The notes: generated by a model not told the origin, from the letters alone. A stretch of DNA of 64,000 nucleotides from Phallusia mammillata (GCA_003260075.1 QLIY01000785.1:1-64000); one strand, 5' to 3'; shown: positions 27,601 through 39,596, counted from the stretch's first letter. Numbers and translations are program-made.

Positions 27601-29546
27601 GAAAATCAGGTTTGCCAACTAAAAAATTAGAATTATCAGTGTTGCCAAATCATTGTCACAAAGATCGTTGTTGCAACTGGCCTGTAGGCACGTGCCTACT
27701 TTGCCTAATGGTTAATCCAGCACTGCGTGAGGCAATACAAGTAATGTAAATTTTGTGGGCTTTAAATAACAAAACATATTCAATATAGATGTGTCTGTCT
27801 GACATACTTGGTCATACGTTATGCCTGGCAGCAATAGCTTATTTCATAGATGTGTCTGTTAGGCCGTTAATTATTGTGTTGACCAGTGTAAGTCTTATAC
27901 ATATTCCATGTATTTTGCTCAAAGGGGGAAAATATAAGGAATAACCAGTTCGTAAACAAAGCTAACTTACAGAAAGAAATGTAAAGAAAGATAGTTTTGT
28001 TTTTACTGATAACCCCACACAAAATTGCTGTGACATTTGTTCTATCGAATATCAGTCTACCTAAACTTTAGGTCGTAAAGTGTCTTAAATCGAATATTAT
28101 GAAAACCACATGGGCAAAATAGGTGAGTTTCATGGTTATTTACGTATTTAGAGGTTTTCTTAAGATATCCCGGCAGTATCAGGTTTAAAACATCACATTA
28201 AGTTTTACCACAACTACTTTGTGACCTTAAAACAATTGTGTGCACTTAATGATGGCATTTACAACCTGCATTTTGTCTCCTGGCATAAGATTATTCTTAA
28301 GTGACTACGAAAATGGAAATTTCTTTCTCAACGCAAGTTAATAATCCAAAAAAAGTTGAACAATCTTAAAACTTCTTTTTTACTTTTTATTCCATCAGGG
28401 TTTACGTGTTTCTGTTTTGCTCATTCATTTTAGCATTGGGCCTATCATTTTAACGTTAAGAGTTCTTTTCTAACCTAGACGCCTCTTTTGCATGCCTTTT
28501 GCTTATGTGCGTTTATCGTACCAAATTGCACCCTTTGCCAAAGCAATTTTGGTAACAACCGAATTTGTGTAAATGATTAGTGGTTCAACCCAAACTGTTA
28601 TTTGGCTTTTGACAATTGGATTTGAATGCATAGTGAAGTACATCTTCAAGTGCTTGGGATATGTAATAGATGTGGTTACAAATGGGAAAATGTTTTCTTA
28701 ACAACTTAAGTGTAGGTCAACTACTGTGGGCAAATTTTGAATTTAAAAAATGTGTGACGTTATTTGACTAAAACAGCTCGAGTTTGCGTAACATTTTTCC
28801 AATAGAACATGTGTTTTCGTTGCGTAAGAGATATTTTAGTTATTAATTAATGAATCATATTTTAGTACGATATTAGTTTTCATTATATTGCAGGTGGTTG
28901 ATTTATACTTAAAGCGATAAAAAATGACTTTTTGTGATTTGTAGTTTAGTTGCTTTGTGCAAAGTACAAAAACGCCGAAGAGCTATACATATTGCCACAA
29001 AAAGAAAAAAAATGTGACTCGGCTTTTTGTTGGCTTGCGAAGGAAACTAAAAGCGGATTTGATAAACAAAAACAGAGTAATTGAATTATTTTATTCATCG
29101 TATATATTTCAAAGTAGTATTGTTCATAACGGAACAAACAACAAGAAAAACAACAGCCTAATCACAAAAAAAACATTCATGGTTATTTACGCTGCTGATG
29201 GCAAAAAAACAGGTAATCATAAAAAAAAACTTACCAGGCCATTTCCAAAAAGTCCCACTACACAAATTATGCAGTAAATCACTGGAACCACAAGCTGACT
29301 GGGCGGATGGTAAGAATTGATTTCATCCAAAATCTTCTGACGTTCGCTGCAGTTCAGCAGCGGAAAGGGGTTCAACGGGCCCGAGGAAAAATTGCCGCCG
29401 GTGCCGGGCCCAGGCTCCGGGAACAGCGGCGTGTCCTGGTACGCCGCGGCGCCCGCTTCGTCATCGATGGCGCCTTGAAATCCGGTTCCAAAACCCTCAA
29501 GATTGGGAAAACCCCCACCATAAGCAGGTCCTAGGGGGTCGTTCAT
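18604..29546 (-). CDS. Class A GPCR, somatostatin / allatostatin-C receptor-like
   Basis: Ten exons in order of translation: 29546-29235, 27436-27275, 25190-25056, 24860-24788, 23812-23699, 23123-22885, 22450-22275, 20839-20711, 19988-19895, 18687-18604; 1518 nt, 505 aa. Features: Gly/Pro-rich N-terminus with NFS and NCS glycosylation sites; TM1 ending FGNGL at 104; TM2 NIYIWNLAVADTLF; TM3 SIFFLTAMSIDRYIAV (D181-R-Y183); TM6 RKVTRMVVALVITFFICWLP; TM7 NSCLNPILYTFL; Ser/Thr-rich tail. KVTRMV, SRWR and NSC-x-NP-x-LY are typical of the somatostatin/opioid/allatostatin-C group, which couples to Gi and binds peptides. The second extracellular loop (about 219-297) is unusually long and Tyr/Asp-rich. 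The intron after 22885 has a GC donor. The ligand is unknown, and galanin or opioid-like relatives are possible. Confidence 0.88.
18861..19846. other. GPCR intron 9, repeat-like DNA without a recognised feature
   Basis: Several short direct similarities (for example GATGTGATATGCAGCG at about 18785 and 18875) but no element with defined ends. No supported exon. Confidence 0.3.
21197..21368. repeat. Two-copy repeat split by 10 G
   Basis: About 78 bp (21197-21274; AAGCCATATTATTTAAATGC ... CCTTCCAGGAC) is followed by ten G (21276-21285) and then by a second, slightly different copy (about 21287-21368). Lies in GPCR intron 7. Confidence 0.85.
22170..22218. mobile_element. hAT right-end fragment
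   Basis: GGGTCGAGAACCACTGG is an hAT-type terminus; no partner end was found on the left. Lies in GPCR intron 7, close to the exon at 22275. Confidence 0.4.
23181..23292 (+). repeat. Dispersed repeat, 'CCGAAACGTTTGAA' family
   Basis: ATGTGGCCCTTCATATCACT ... GAGCATTTGCCGAAACGTTT ... AATAAAGCATGTCG ... GGCCCT. Related copies at 50361-50470, 54618-54725 (+), and 35319-35428 (-), with partial copies near 54486 and 35478. Origin unknown. Confidence 0.7.
23526..23681. repeat. Two-copy tandem repeat, 78-bp unit
   Basis: The unit starting GTCGTACTGGTCAGATAGTA is repeated at 23604 with a few substitutions. It ends just upstream (plus coordinates) of the GPCR exon at 23699. Confidence 0.85.
25330..25345 (+). 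other. 16-nt match to the Ciona spliced-leader sequence
   Basis: ATTCTATTTGAATAAG is, as I remember it, the exact 16-nt spliced leader of Ciona mRNAs. Here it is followed by AGGGATTG, not a GT donor, so it is not an SL RNA gene; it could be the 5' end of a retroposed trans-spliced mRNA, or chance. Lies in GPCR intron 2, opposite strand. Confidence 0.4.
25664..25869. repeat. Two-copy tandem repeat, ~101-bp unit
   Basis: The unit starting AGCACATCCACATTTCTTCG is repeated at 25765 at about 85-90% identity by eye. Lies in GPCR intron 2. Confidence 0.8.
26328..26753 (+). mobile_element. hAT MITE with TSD GTGTAAAC
   Basis: Ends CAGTGGTTCCCAAACTTTTT and (inverted) CAGCGGTTCCCAAACTGGGG. Perfect 8-bp target-site duplication GTGTAAAC on both sides. 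Same family as 62536-62955 and 9328-10130; relatives of its inner part (GTGCGCGAACAATTGCATTT) also occur at ~32020-32150 and in 55881-56372. Lies in GPCR intron 2. Confidence 0.9.
27057..27250 (-). mobile_element. tRNA-derived SINE family B, one copy plus a partial copy
   Basis: On the minus strand 27178-27057 reads GGCAGGATCTTGGCCGAATG (box A type of tRNA-Ser/Leu) ... CTGGGTTCAAATCATGGG (box B). A second unit at 27250-27183 keeps only the box B half (TTGGTTCGAACCCCGTG). The homologue at 39026-39130 has a 13-bp target-site duplication. Confidence 0.7.
27549..27725. mobile_element. Short hAT MITE, 177 bp
   Basis: Ends CAGTGCCGGATAA and (inverted) CAGTGCTGGATTAACC. Flanks CGTGTGGC and CGTGAGGC match at 7 of 8. 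Lies in GPCR intron 1. Confidence 0.8.
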
Positions 29547-29994
29547 GGTAAATATTTAAAAGCTTTTAGAATGAACAAAGAGTATAGCAGATCAAACTGT
29601 GAAAACGAATAAAGTCTGTTAAGGTTTAATTGCCGATTCGACAACAAAGTTTTCGCTTTTATGACTTTCAATTCTAGCACTGTACTTGGTATTGTTACTA
29701 TTTTCAAAAAGATTGCAATTAACTTTAAATTTGAGAAAGCGTAAATAAAAGGCAAAATATAGACTCAACAACATTAAAACTGATATTGTAAATTAATATC
29801 CATTTTTCGCTCAACTAATTTATTCCTCAAGTCTACGAGAAAAGAAAATTAAACTACATAACAGCCCTACTTTCAACCAAAACTTTTTAAAGGCATCAAA
29901 CAATCTGCCAAAAATTCTGGCATTTCACAATTAATTGCCATCACATTTGCATTATTTGCATTTACTTAACCATTGTTTTCAAGTATATTTAACT

Positions 29995-30324
29995 TCATTG
30001 CTTTTCAATGTTAAACCTAAGAGCTGCAAAACCTAAGACTTTTATACGAAACCTACGTGCGCTGAGCCACCCACACAAGACCAGCTGGGTCAATAATTTA
30101 TCGTCGTGAATGTCAAGACCTTCGTCAAAATCAACAAGAGACAGAGAGTTACAAGGAAAGCAGGGTAGAGAGGAAGTTAACAATGCAAACATCATTACAA
30201 CCATTAGGCCGCAAATCATCGATAAGGGGAATGCGGTTATTTTAAGGGCGCCTAAAGTTATCCAAGTCGTGGTTGGCACTACAAGGATCCAATTCCAGTC
30301 GGACTCTCCACTGTCGTTTTGCAA
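29995..30324 (-). other. Unassigned hydrophobic ORF, no ATG start
   Basis: About 109 codons open on the minus strand without an ATG at the start. It contains hydrophobic stretches (ITAFPLSMICGLMVVMMFAL) and an acidic one (LVDFDEGLDIHDDK). It could be an exon of a membrane protein gene lying upstream of the GPCR on the same strand, or chance. I do not recognise a family. Confidence 0.25.
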
Positions 30325-30585
30325 CTTTCTATACTTTTTGTTAACTGACGTAGACTGTTATCAAAACTTGTTCATGAGCTAATTCAAATTCATAAACTGA
30401 AGTGTCATGTAAACTATTTTTCACGAGTGTACAAGAATAAAGATGGCTTGACAAAGGATTAAAACACCGTTTGTCTGTCTTGAAAAGCAAAATAGAACAA
30501 ACAAACAAACAACACACATCGGCAGACAAAGGCTGCTAAAAGAAATGTACCAAAAACATACTAAGAATCCGATTGAAAAGCCAGT

Positions 30586-30759
30586 TTAGCTCCTTTTAAC
30601 AACGTACACCACGATCACCTTGTTTGTGGCTCCTAGTCCTAACGCCAGGGCCCAGCGGCCGAAATGCGACCAAGCGTCCCCGACGAAAGGTCGGGCCCGG
30701 AAATACGCAAAAAAGTTCAGCCTTATCGTTGCGTAGAGCAGAGATTTCCGGCTTTTAGG
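30586..30759 (-). other. Unassigned GC-rich hydrophobic ORF of 57 codons, possible last exon
   Basis: On the minus strand an AG-preceded open frame from 30759 ends in TAA at 30586. It contains RLNFFAYFRARPFVGDAW and WALALGLGATNKVIVVYVV, membrane-like. The block is much more GC/CpG-rich than its surroundings. No family recognised; no start codon. A donor-like AAG|GTGATC lies inside. Confidence 0.25.
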
Positions 30760-33700
30760 CTACTGCGAAGCTAAAATTTCGTTTTAGTAACAAAGTGAGG
30801 GTTCCCTTGGGGTTGGACACAATAAACGCCAAACGTTAGTGATACAGCTTTGCACAAGCAGTAGACCGTAACATAGTTTTGACATGGGACACCGTTTTAG
30901 GAATGTTGCCAGCATTCAACTTGAGTTAGTTAAAACCTTCTACAAAATCACTCTCCCAAGAACAGTGATACACCACTTAACCAAACAATTTGTACAATTT
31001 AGTTGTCTCAAATAGGCTTTGATTTTATCTTTACCTTTGTAGCTTAATCGTGTTAGACTGCTGTTAATGCAATAGCGTTTAGCTGATCCCACAGTAAGAT
31101 CGAAACATCGTTAATCCCATTTGGTCAATTGCCCAAACATTGTACAGTTTTAGTTTTGACAGGGAACTGAAAAATACTTTGCTGTTTAGTGCGATAAAGC
31201 ATTCACCCAAACACATGTTGTGTAACGCTGTTTTTAAATGCCACATTATTTCAAGTTTTGAATTTTTGTATTGTTAAAAGTTTTGAATTGCCAGATAGCA
31301 TGATTTACAATTAGGAGTAAAGGATACTTTCTCACGATTTTAGTGCTTTAGGTGGGCATCAATAACACAAACTATGCAAAATGGTCGAAAATACTAAACA
31401 TCCTGACCTAAAGTTCAATAACAATCAACAAAGAAATGGTCTGTACACCTATAAGTGGCTTTCGAAAAGCATTTTTTCAAGGATTGTACGAAATTGACGC
31501 CGCATAAACTGTCGTAATACAGGCGCTATAATTTATGATCCAGACAGCCTGGGTTTCCTCCTGGACGGGCGAGTTGTCATGTAAACAGCATCTTTCCAAT
31601 ATCTACAAGTCTTACGGTACAACAAAGGCATCAAAATTTGCACCACCTGCCTTTAATGACCAGTTTATGCCCGCTTAACAACACGATTTATGATTACTAA
31701 GCATATTTCAGGTTGGTTGCTTTCACATGCACAAACGATTTTTTTAATATTTTTACTTGTCGAGGGGCGTCATAAAATATATTATGATGTTCTACTTATG
31801 ACGTTAACTATATTTTACAGGGTACCAAAATACAGTTTATCCATAAACAGAAAATGATACACATTATACACCAGCGATTTTTGAACTGGATTCTCGATCT
31901 CTTTAAATTTGATGTGAGATCGCCCTGCTAAAAAGCAATACATAAGAACAGAGATTAAGATAGACACTACTAGACAGTCTCCAGCTGAACAATGCCTTTT
32001 ATTCCATCACACGTAATATGTGCAACGGTTTGAGCACAATTCTAATGTTTTCGTCTTGTCTGTAATGTCACCAACTGAAAATGGGTCAACCATCTATTGT
32101 TTCTTGAGTCAACCTTTCGTTTTGCTAAAAGTGATAAGTTTGAGAATCCACTGTTTGTACAAAAAGCATCGAAGTTATGACCATATTTAAGGCATTTGTG
32201 GACCAAGCGATTTTTTTATAATAGGCCGCAACACACTTTTTCGAAAAAAGTGCAGTGAAATGTTTGTTTTGCAAAGTCTTATCTCATGTCATCTCATGTT
32301 TTAGGTGGACATGATGAGTTAAAACTTCATTCTCAACTAATTTGGAACTCAAAAGCAAGTTCATGTTTAAGTCAAAGAAAAAACAAGTGTCTTAAAATTA
32401 CTTATTTGTCTTCTTTGCCTACAATATGCGCCCAAAAAATTGTACGTTAATAACAAGTTGAAAAATTGAAAAAAATACTGGCTCGGATTTAAGCCAACAG
32501 TAGCTGGCTGCGGTCTGTAACGCTATCTCCTTGCATGATTGACGAAAGCATTTATCTTTTCCCGCTCCATTACTTAAATTCCTATTCGCTATTTATCATG
32601 GTTCAAGGGATAAGATCGTGTTACGGTTGTTGTCATCACGCTGTGCGGGATTTTGTTTCGCAAATCCCCGCCAGCAAGACACGTTTACTTGATCGTCTGT
32701 CAAACCAGCTTAACTTGTCTCACTGAATCCGACTCCGAGATAGACTAATTGATTGATAGCACATAAACGAAAAGTCCATTAAATTCCACATGTTTTAATT
32801 TCTACCCTTTTGAATAGCTATAGTTTAACTTTTCAATTTCGTTTTTCTTATCTATAACTGTCAAGGGTAGGCCTAGGTACATTCGCATTTGGTCACTAAT
32901 ATATGCTGCAGTCAACTTTATAAACCACAAATATTTTTAAAACTACCCAAAAAAAACCCTATCGATTTGCGTGTTTATATTGAAGTGCTAATTTAAACTG
33001 GTACATTGTTTGTTTTCAGTTTTTTATCATTCAATAGTCTTAAAATCCAGCCTGAACGCACAAATCTGTCTGCTTTTTGTTTACTATTGATATCAGCTGG
33101 TAAGTTAAGAATCACGTTTGCGAAGAAATTGTCATTGCCACATGGAAATAACAAGTAAATCGGTACTCGTCGCTTGAAAGATTGCCGCATAGCTGAAAAT
33201 TCTTTATAGTTTTTATACAAAGAAACCAAATACACAAAGACATGAAAACCGTAACTTCTGAATACATGGTGTTGCCTAAAACCAAACCTATATTCGTCTT
33301 TGACCAAGGCACAACACAAACAATATTTTTACTTGAGAGAATTTGGACTTATGACCTTATTCTGTAATAGACAAAGCGCACAGACATTATGCTAATTAAG
33401 CCACACGCACTGATCAATATGTAAGTCAGTTCTGACTGCCTACTGGCAATAGTGCCAAACCTATTTTTCCTTAACACATATGTTATAACACAGCTCAAAT
33501 TACTCTCAACACCTGCGAGTATTTTATCCTGTTTAAAATTTTGCAATTGTTCTTATTCGCAGCAATTTCGTCTAGTCTGGCGATAAAAGTCCGCTGTTCT
33601 CTCGTGCGTTTTTTCTTATCTGAGCGTCCAGTGCGCATGGCTGGATTTCGAGTGCTAAACTTTCGCTAATCCCTTGAAGACAGTCAATGACGTCACACGA

Positions 33701-34208
33701 GCCGGTGGTTCCCCCAGAGCAACAAAACGCGATCGCTGCTGAAATGCTGACCTAAAATTGAGCGATTATCGCAATTTGGTCAGTTAAGCTTGCATGAAAC
33801 GTCCACACTTAGATTATGTTACAAGACAACACGAAAAACATCCACAACAGCTATCTCAAATTTCCGTCGGTGATTTGTCCCGCTACTGAAAAGCTTGAAC
33901 CCTTTCTTTGAATTTCCTCTGGAGAGTCTGGAGTTAAATCCTCGCCAGAAATATCGATATTCGATATACGGAGAAAACTCAGACGAAGTGACGTAATTGC
34001 ATGAATAGTGATAGTTGCGTCATATCAGTAGATTAAAAAAGTCGCATTAGGAAAAGTTTTACATTTGTTTAGTATTTTATTTTTGCATTGTATACTTTTA
34101 CAAGACGTCAACAATCTTATTGAAGAACCTACAGTTTAATTGGATTTAATTTTTTATACTTGTATTTATAATTTCTCATTAATTAAGTTATAATACTTTC
34201 TGTTAAAG

Positions 34209-34529
34209 CAGTGGTCCTCAACCTATCGTACGCAGACCACTAGTAGTACGCCGGAGCTTTTTAGGTGGTAGGCGAGTAGCGTTCTGTCATATACTTAGTT
34301 AAAGCCAGATCAAGAACTGCAATGTATCTGACCCAACTGATCAGCCCTGGTTTGGGGCGAAACTCGTGTTTTGGACATTCTTCTGAAATTGTTAACCATG
34401 CTGATTTTAGAAACATTCTTGTCTGGTCGAGAAAAATTGGCCTATTTCTTGGTCTACCCATTCAAACTAGGTATACGTGGTACACTGAGAAACAAAAGTA
34501 GGCGATCCGTGTAAGGTTGAGAACCACAT
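34209..34529. mobile_element. hAT MITE with TSD TGTTAAAG
   Basis: Ends CAGTGGTCCTCAACC and (inverted) ATGTGGTTCTCAACC. Perfect 8-bp duplication TGTTAAAG at 34201-34208 and 34530-34537. Confidence 0.9.
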
Positions 34530-35318
34530 TGTTAAAGCAAATGTAGTTCGTCCCACCAAGAACTTTACAAACAAAAACAGGATGTTTTGCGACATAGTCC
34601 AACTGTACAACTTTTGTCAAAAAGCTAAAAACTATAACTAAACTAAAAACAAGTAGGTAGAAACTAAACTAAGTAGAATCTTGCACTTGGGCCTAAGTTA
34701 AAATCTCCCAAAATCTTGCATCTTTAATTCTGTCCATAACTCGCCATCACTCTTTTAAACTTGTGTAGGCTACAAAACAGCTGCTGATCTCACCGTGCAA
34801 CGACTGATGCTTTTCATCATCTCATATTTAGTTTCATGTACTTGACACAATGTTTAAGGGAGTTTGGTTTTGTTGGCGAGATGTTTTACAGCTCATTTTA
34901 ACCGCTGGATGTTTTCCCAGTTTGCTTGCTACATGGCGTCAGACTCAAACTACAAAATATGGAATGAAAATGAAATGACAACAACCCTTTTGAGCTACGG
35001 ATTACCATAGTAAATTGGATTAGGTAACGATTTTGTGCTCCTGAATATGGTAAGCATATATGACATTGATTTTTATTTAACAAATCAAAAACGACAAATA
35101 TATGTATCAGTGTTAACAGCTAGCCTATGTTAGACACTGTTTTGTAAAAAGCTTTTTTTTCATCAAAGCACACCCCTTGGTGGTTTATCTTGTAACTAAA
35201 CATCTTTTGCTGTTTGTTTTTGATTTAAATTTTCCTCAGACTGCCAAGAATAAATATCATCAACTTTATTCCAAGAATAATTTTTTTCTGGAACATTATA
35301 CAAAGATAACAGCCCAGC

Positions 35319-35428
35319 ACATAACGGCCCAAAGAGTCGTAAAAAGCGACATGCTTTAATATTCAAACGTTCCGGCAAAAGCTCATGATATCGCATTAGT
35401 AATATAAGGGGCCACATCAGTAACACCC
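35319..35428 (-). repeat. Dispersed repeat, 'CCGAAACGTTTGAA' family (inverted copy)
   Basis: Reverse complement of the 23181-23292 family, with GCCGGAACGTTTGAATATTA and AAAGCATGTCG preserved. A further partial piece (CGTTTTTACGTCTATTTGGG) follows at ~35478-35521 in plus orientation. Confidence 0.65.
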
Positions 35429-38400
35429 GTTTATAACCACTTGACTCACATAAAAAATTGATTAAAGGTGGCAAAACACGTCGTTTTTACGTCTATTTGG
35501 GCCGTTTTATTTGTCATTAAAACTCTTTTGTTTCTGCAGGTTTTTATTCCTGAATAAAAGCTTCCGAATTGCACCTATACATCCACAAGCCTAAAAAGGC
35601 TATAGGCCACAAATTAGCAGCAGCCAATTTAACATGAAAACAAACTGACTCGGCAAACACAGTCTACCTACCCCCTTAAATACGCCTTTCAACTTCAACC
35701 TCGACTAATTGCCCGAGACAAGCCGAAAACCTATAGGATTCTTTTGCTTTCTAGGCGACGAAATCTTTTCGCTTTTGAAGTCTACCTCACTAATTCGCTA
35801 ATCTCCCTAAATTCCGCGAGGTTTTTAGTCGGTTGAAAACAGACCCAACCCTGTCCCATCTGTTGACGAGATCTAGTGTTACTGGGGGCAGTATAAGCTG
35901 TAGTATACTCTACTGACACTTTTGGACTCGGTTTGGTTAAACACTTTAAAAACACTTTGCGTTTTTAAACAAGCCAATCACCCGAAAGGCAGTAATTAAC
36001 AAAATCATTGAGCAAAACATTTGTTTAGTTTAGAATGGATTATTTGGCAATCGAAAAAACAGAAAACGCAGCGCCCTAAAAGTACCTTGTTTGTTTAAAA
36101 ATATTCGGAGAAATTCTAATTCGCGGAGCAAAATAGTCCGCTTGTACGATAATTGGGCTACCTAAAAAAATACCAATGTAGAATTTGAACAATAAGAAAT
36201 TTAAGAAGCTTGCCGAGCGCCGCATTTTTCAAGTTGCTGAAACCTTACTTCAACCAACAAAACCACAAATTTCCAGAACCACTTTGTCAAAATTAGGCTT
36301 AAATCGTGGGAAAATTGCTCGCACGAAACTTTCAATGGCAGCTTGAAACAACCATTGGCCAAATTCCAAAATACATCAGTTAATTGTACAGGTATCAATA
36401 ATAAACTGTGATCAACATTCTTAACTAAGATACTTCACTAGGCACTAATAAAACAAAATACTTACCACATTTTAACACACGTGCTGAAGCATTGTCTGAG
36501 ACCCAATCCTTATGTCTTATGGATGTTTTGTTTCACATACCTCAAGTTGTAATTACTGTGACAGGTATGTTCATCGGCGATGTATATAGCCTTCAACGTG
36601 TCAATTTTCAAGAGTCCTAGACTTTCGGTAACCGGCAATTCGACAGCAAATTGTCTGAACGTTCAAGCAAGCTGGGGTGTTGCCGGACAAGGCGTTATTT
36701 GTATGTTGTCGCGTAGACATCCTAAATTGGTATTTGATCCTTCTTAAAATTTTCGGTTGACAAGCTTGTTCATAGATCCTCTGACTAGATGGAAATGACC
36801 AACCGGTCTATGATGTCACAAGTTGAATAATGATTACGACGTCAATAATCGTTATTGGTGACGTCCGGTATTCAGGTGACGTCAGAAAACAAGTTTCTCA
36901 TATCAATCATAAATATGTTGGTGTCATGAAATTTATGGTTTATTGTTAATTGTCAAATAAAGTTCACACTAATACAGGTTAAAAACGTAATATCAGTGTT
37001 TTACAGCTCTGTCACCAAAGCGTTTTTGCAGAAGAATCAGTTTTTTGTTTGACAGATTAAGTTTTGCATCGCATGCTATGGGCACTTACCCAATTTCCAC
37101 CGTGTTTCCGACATCCTGGCCAATTTCCTAGGTGTGAAAGAGTCGCATTGTCAAGTCGGCGACTTTGTTGATTTAAAACAACAGCACATGGACTTTAAGA
37201 TCTTGTGAGGTCGGTTTACGTCTTTTGTTACGCTTTTTTTGCAAGTGTTTTGACCCGAAAAACATCAAAACTCCTGGCAAAATAGTATCAGTTCAAGCGA
37301 GTTTTCTGTATAACTTTGTGCCATCAACCGTGACATTTTTTTCTTTGTAGTTGTTTAAAAACTTAAAGTAATACAATGCAAAATATGGCAATACAATTCA
37401 GATTTGCTCGCTTGATGACTATACGGCCTGATGCACGAAGCTCGATTTATTTTGGTTGTTAGTTTCGCCGCTATGTAATCCAAACACTTTCTGGTAGAGA
37501 TATAGTCTGCACATAATATTTCAATAAAGACAAGTACGTTGATAACTGTGCCTGTTTTGCATTTGTAGGTGTTTAAGACTTCATGAGTTTGGTTCTACCG
37601 TTTTAGAGCAGTGCTTTTCAACCACTAGTGGGTTGCGAGTCGCGACCCAGAAGTAGGTCACTATAGTTGATTAGCTTTGGTCGTCGATTGTAGTAGAGTC
37701 ACATATTCGTTTTACGTTTCTGATTTACGAATTCTTGCAGCAAGAATTGCTATTTGACAAAATGCTCTATGACTTAATAACACTTAAAGGTTTAAAAAAA
37801 TTTGAATTGGGTCCCTACATACTGCTTTGCTACTAATTTATGCCTAATGGGAAGCTCCGTTAAAACGTTGAATCCATGTTATTAGGACGTCTAGGTTGCT
37901 TTACATCTGGATACAACTGCAAATGGGGAACAATATAGCCTATTGTTGTTTGTTTTTTAATGGAAACAGTTATATATTTGACAACCTAATGGTTTCGTCA
38001 AGTCAGTATGTACCGTAATCGGTCATGGTACGTCAAAACATCGAACCTAAATGTTCTGCGACCGGTACAGGGCAAAAGGAAGCAATAATGTTGCGGGTGA
38101 CTGGTAATTGGCGCAAATTGTTCGGTAATTAAACCGCTAGAAATTGGTCTGTTTTCCGCCAGGTTCCTCCATTTGAACAAACAAGATTGAGTGCTTTTGT
38201 AACAACTGGATTTGCAACAGTTTGGCCAACAAGTAGGCCTAAGCTAGCTTCGGCAATTAAAGGTCGTACTCAATGTCTATGTCTACTATTGGCACACACA
38301 AACGATGCATATTTTAAGTAAAACAAACAATGCATATTTTAGATACCGGAAAACAAAAAAAATATTAGTGGCAGTTGTAGGTTGTAGGCTTATATAGCAA

Positions 38401-39025
38401 GCGTTTGAGAAGCAAATAAGATACAATTGTAGCTCCCATACCGATATATTTCCGGCTTGGTGATTGTTTTAGTGCTTTTGTGTCGCTATGTTCACCAAGC
38501 GAAATAAACTCATATCACATATCTTGGCAGTTTTGGCCATAATTCCTCCCAGTATGCAATATCGCCATAAACAACGCAATAAAAACCAAAACCATCTGAG
38601 CTGTTGAAACATTTTTATTGTATCCAGTTGAAATATCTTTGTTACGAAACCAGAGAGCAACAAAACAGCGCATTGTTGTCGAATCAAGAGAGATGGATGG
38701 AGCAATTCTTTGTCAGTCGTTACCTCGTTAAAAACACCTCTATCTGGCAAGATTGTTACAACAACACAACTGTTACACCTCCTTAAGGCTTGTTATTACT
38801 TGTGTTAAAGATTGGTTAGTTTATCCAAAGTGACAAGCGCCCAACACTGCTTTTGCAGCTTTTTTAACACACGTATTTCAGCCTACCAACAATTTTGTAA
38901 CAAGAACATAATCCACATGATTTGTTAGATTACCAAAAAGAATGAGAGAAGCGAGAACGGAAAAAAGCTCAAACGTTTTTTTATGTTTTTGTAGAAAGGC
39001 CACGCGAAACATCTTGTTTTTTTTT

Positions 39026-39130
39026 CACGGGGTTCGAACCCAGGACTCTCCCGGGGACGAATCCCGATCAGGTTTTTTATGTCTGTATTTGGGTCAGGCG
39101 CGCCGGACCATTCGGCCAAGTTCCTGCCCT
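39026..39130 (-). mobile_element. tRNA-derived SINE family B with A tail and 13-bp TSD
   Basis: Minus strand: GGGCAGGAACTTGGCCGAATG (box A, tRNA-Ser/Leu type) ... CTGGGTTCGAACCCCGTG (box B), then a run of A (T run on the plus strand at 39017-39025). The unit is bracketed by GAAACATCTTGTT at 39006-39018 and 39131-39143. This is a complete retroposon: promoter, tail and target duplication. Confidence 0.85.
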
Positions 39131-39596
39131 GAAACATCTTGTTAATTTAAAAGTTTTTGTACTGAAGCTCAATAGCATTTTAAGTGGAAACACAACAATA
39201 AAATACGTACCGCTAGACTGCTAGAGCGTCAATTTGACTTAATTAGTACAAGCGTATTTTGTGTTTTATCGTAAAAAGATACATACTATGAACGTCAACA
39301 TACTAAAACGTAAAAGAACGGCAACAGTAAAGTGATATATACTATGAAATCATAGCCTTAAGGCTGATTAATCAGATTTAATTAAATACAATTTTTGGGT
39401 AAAGTCAACAGTCAAAACAATTTTTTAATGCGTAAAAAGTACCCTTTTTGTAATTAAGGCTTGTAACTAGATTTAAAAACTTCTTTTACGCATACAGATG
39501 AGTGCATATTTTTCTTGACGAAAATATAAAAATTCTTAAACTTTCATCGTGCCAAAAAATTACTAGGTGTCGCTACAAGTTCTTAGTTTATTATAG

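Larger units (their letters stand above)
30760..39590. other. Long non-coding stretch between the GPCR and MCM6
   Basis: Nearly 9 kb without a recognised gene. It holds an hAT element (34209-34529), hAT fragments (a right end at ~32155; CAGTGCTTTTCAACC at ~37614), two pieces of the CCGAAACGTTTGAA repeat (35319-35521), a SINE (39026-39130), and TGACGTCA octamers at 33688 and 36877. It may contain GPCR 5' regulatory or untranslated exons that cannot be seen from sequence alone. Confidence 0.4.
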
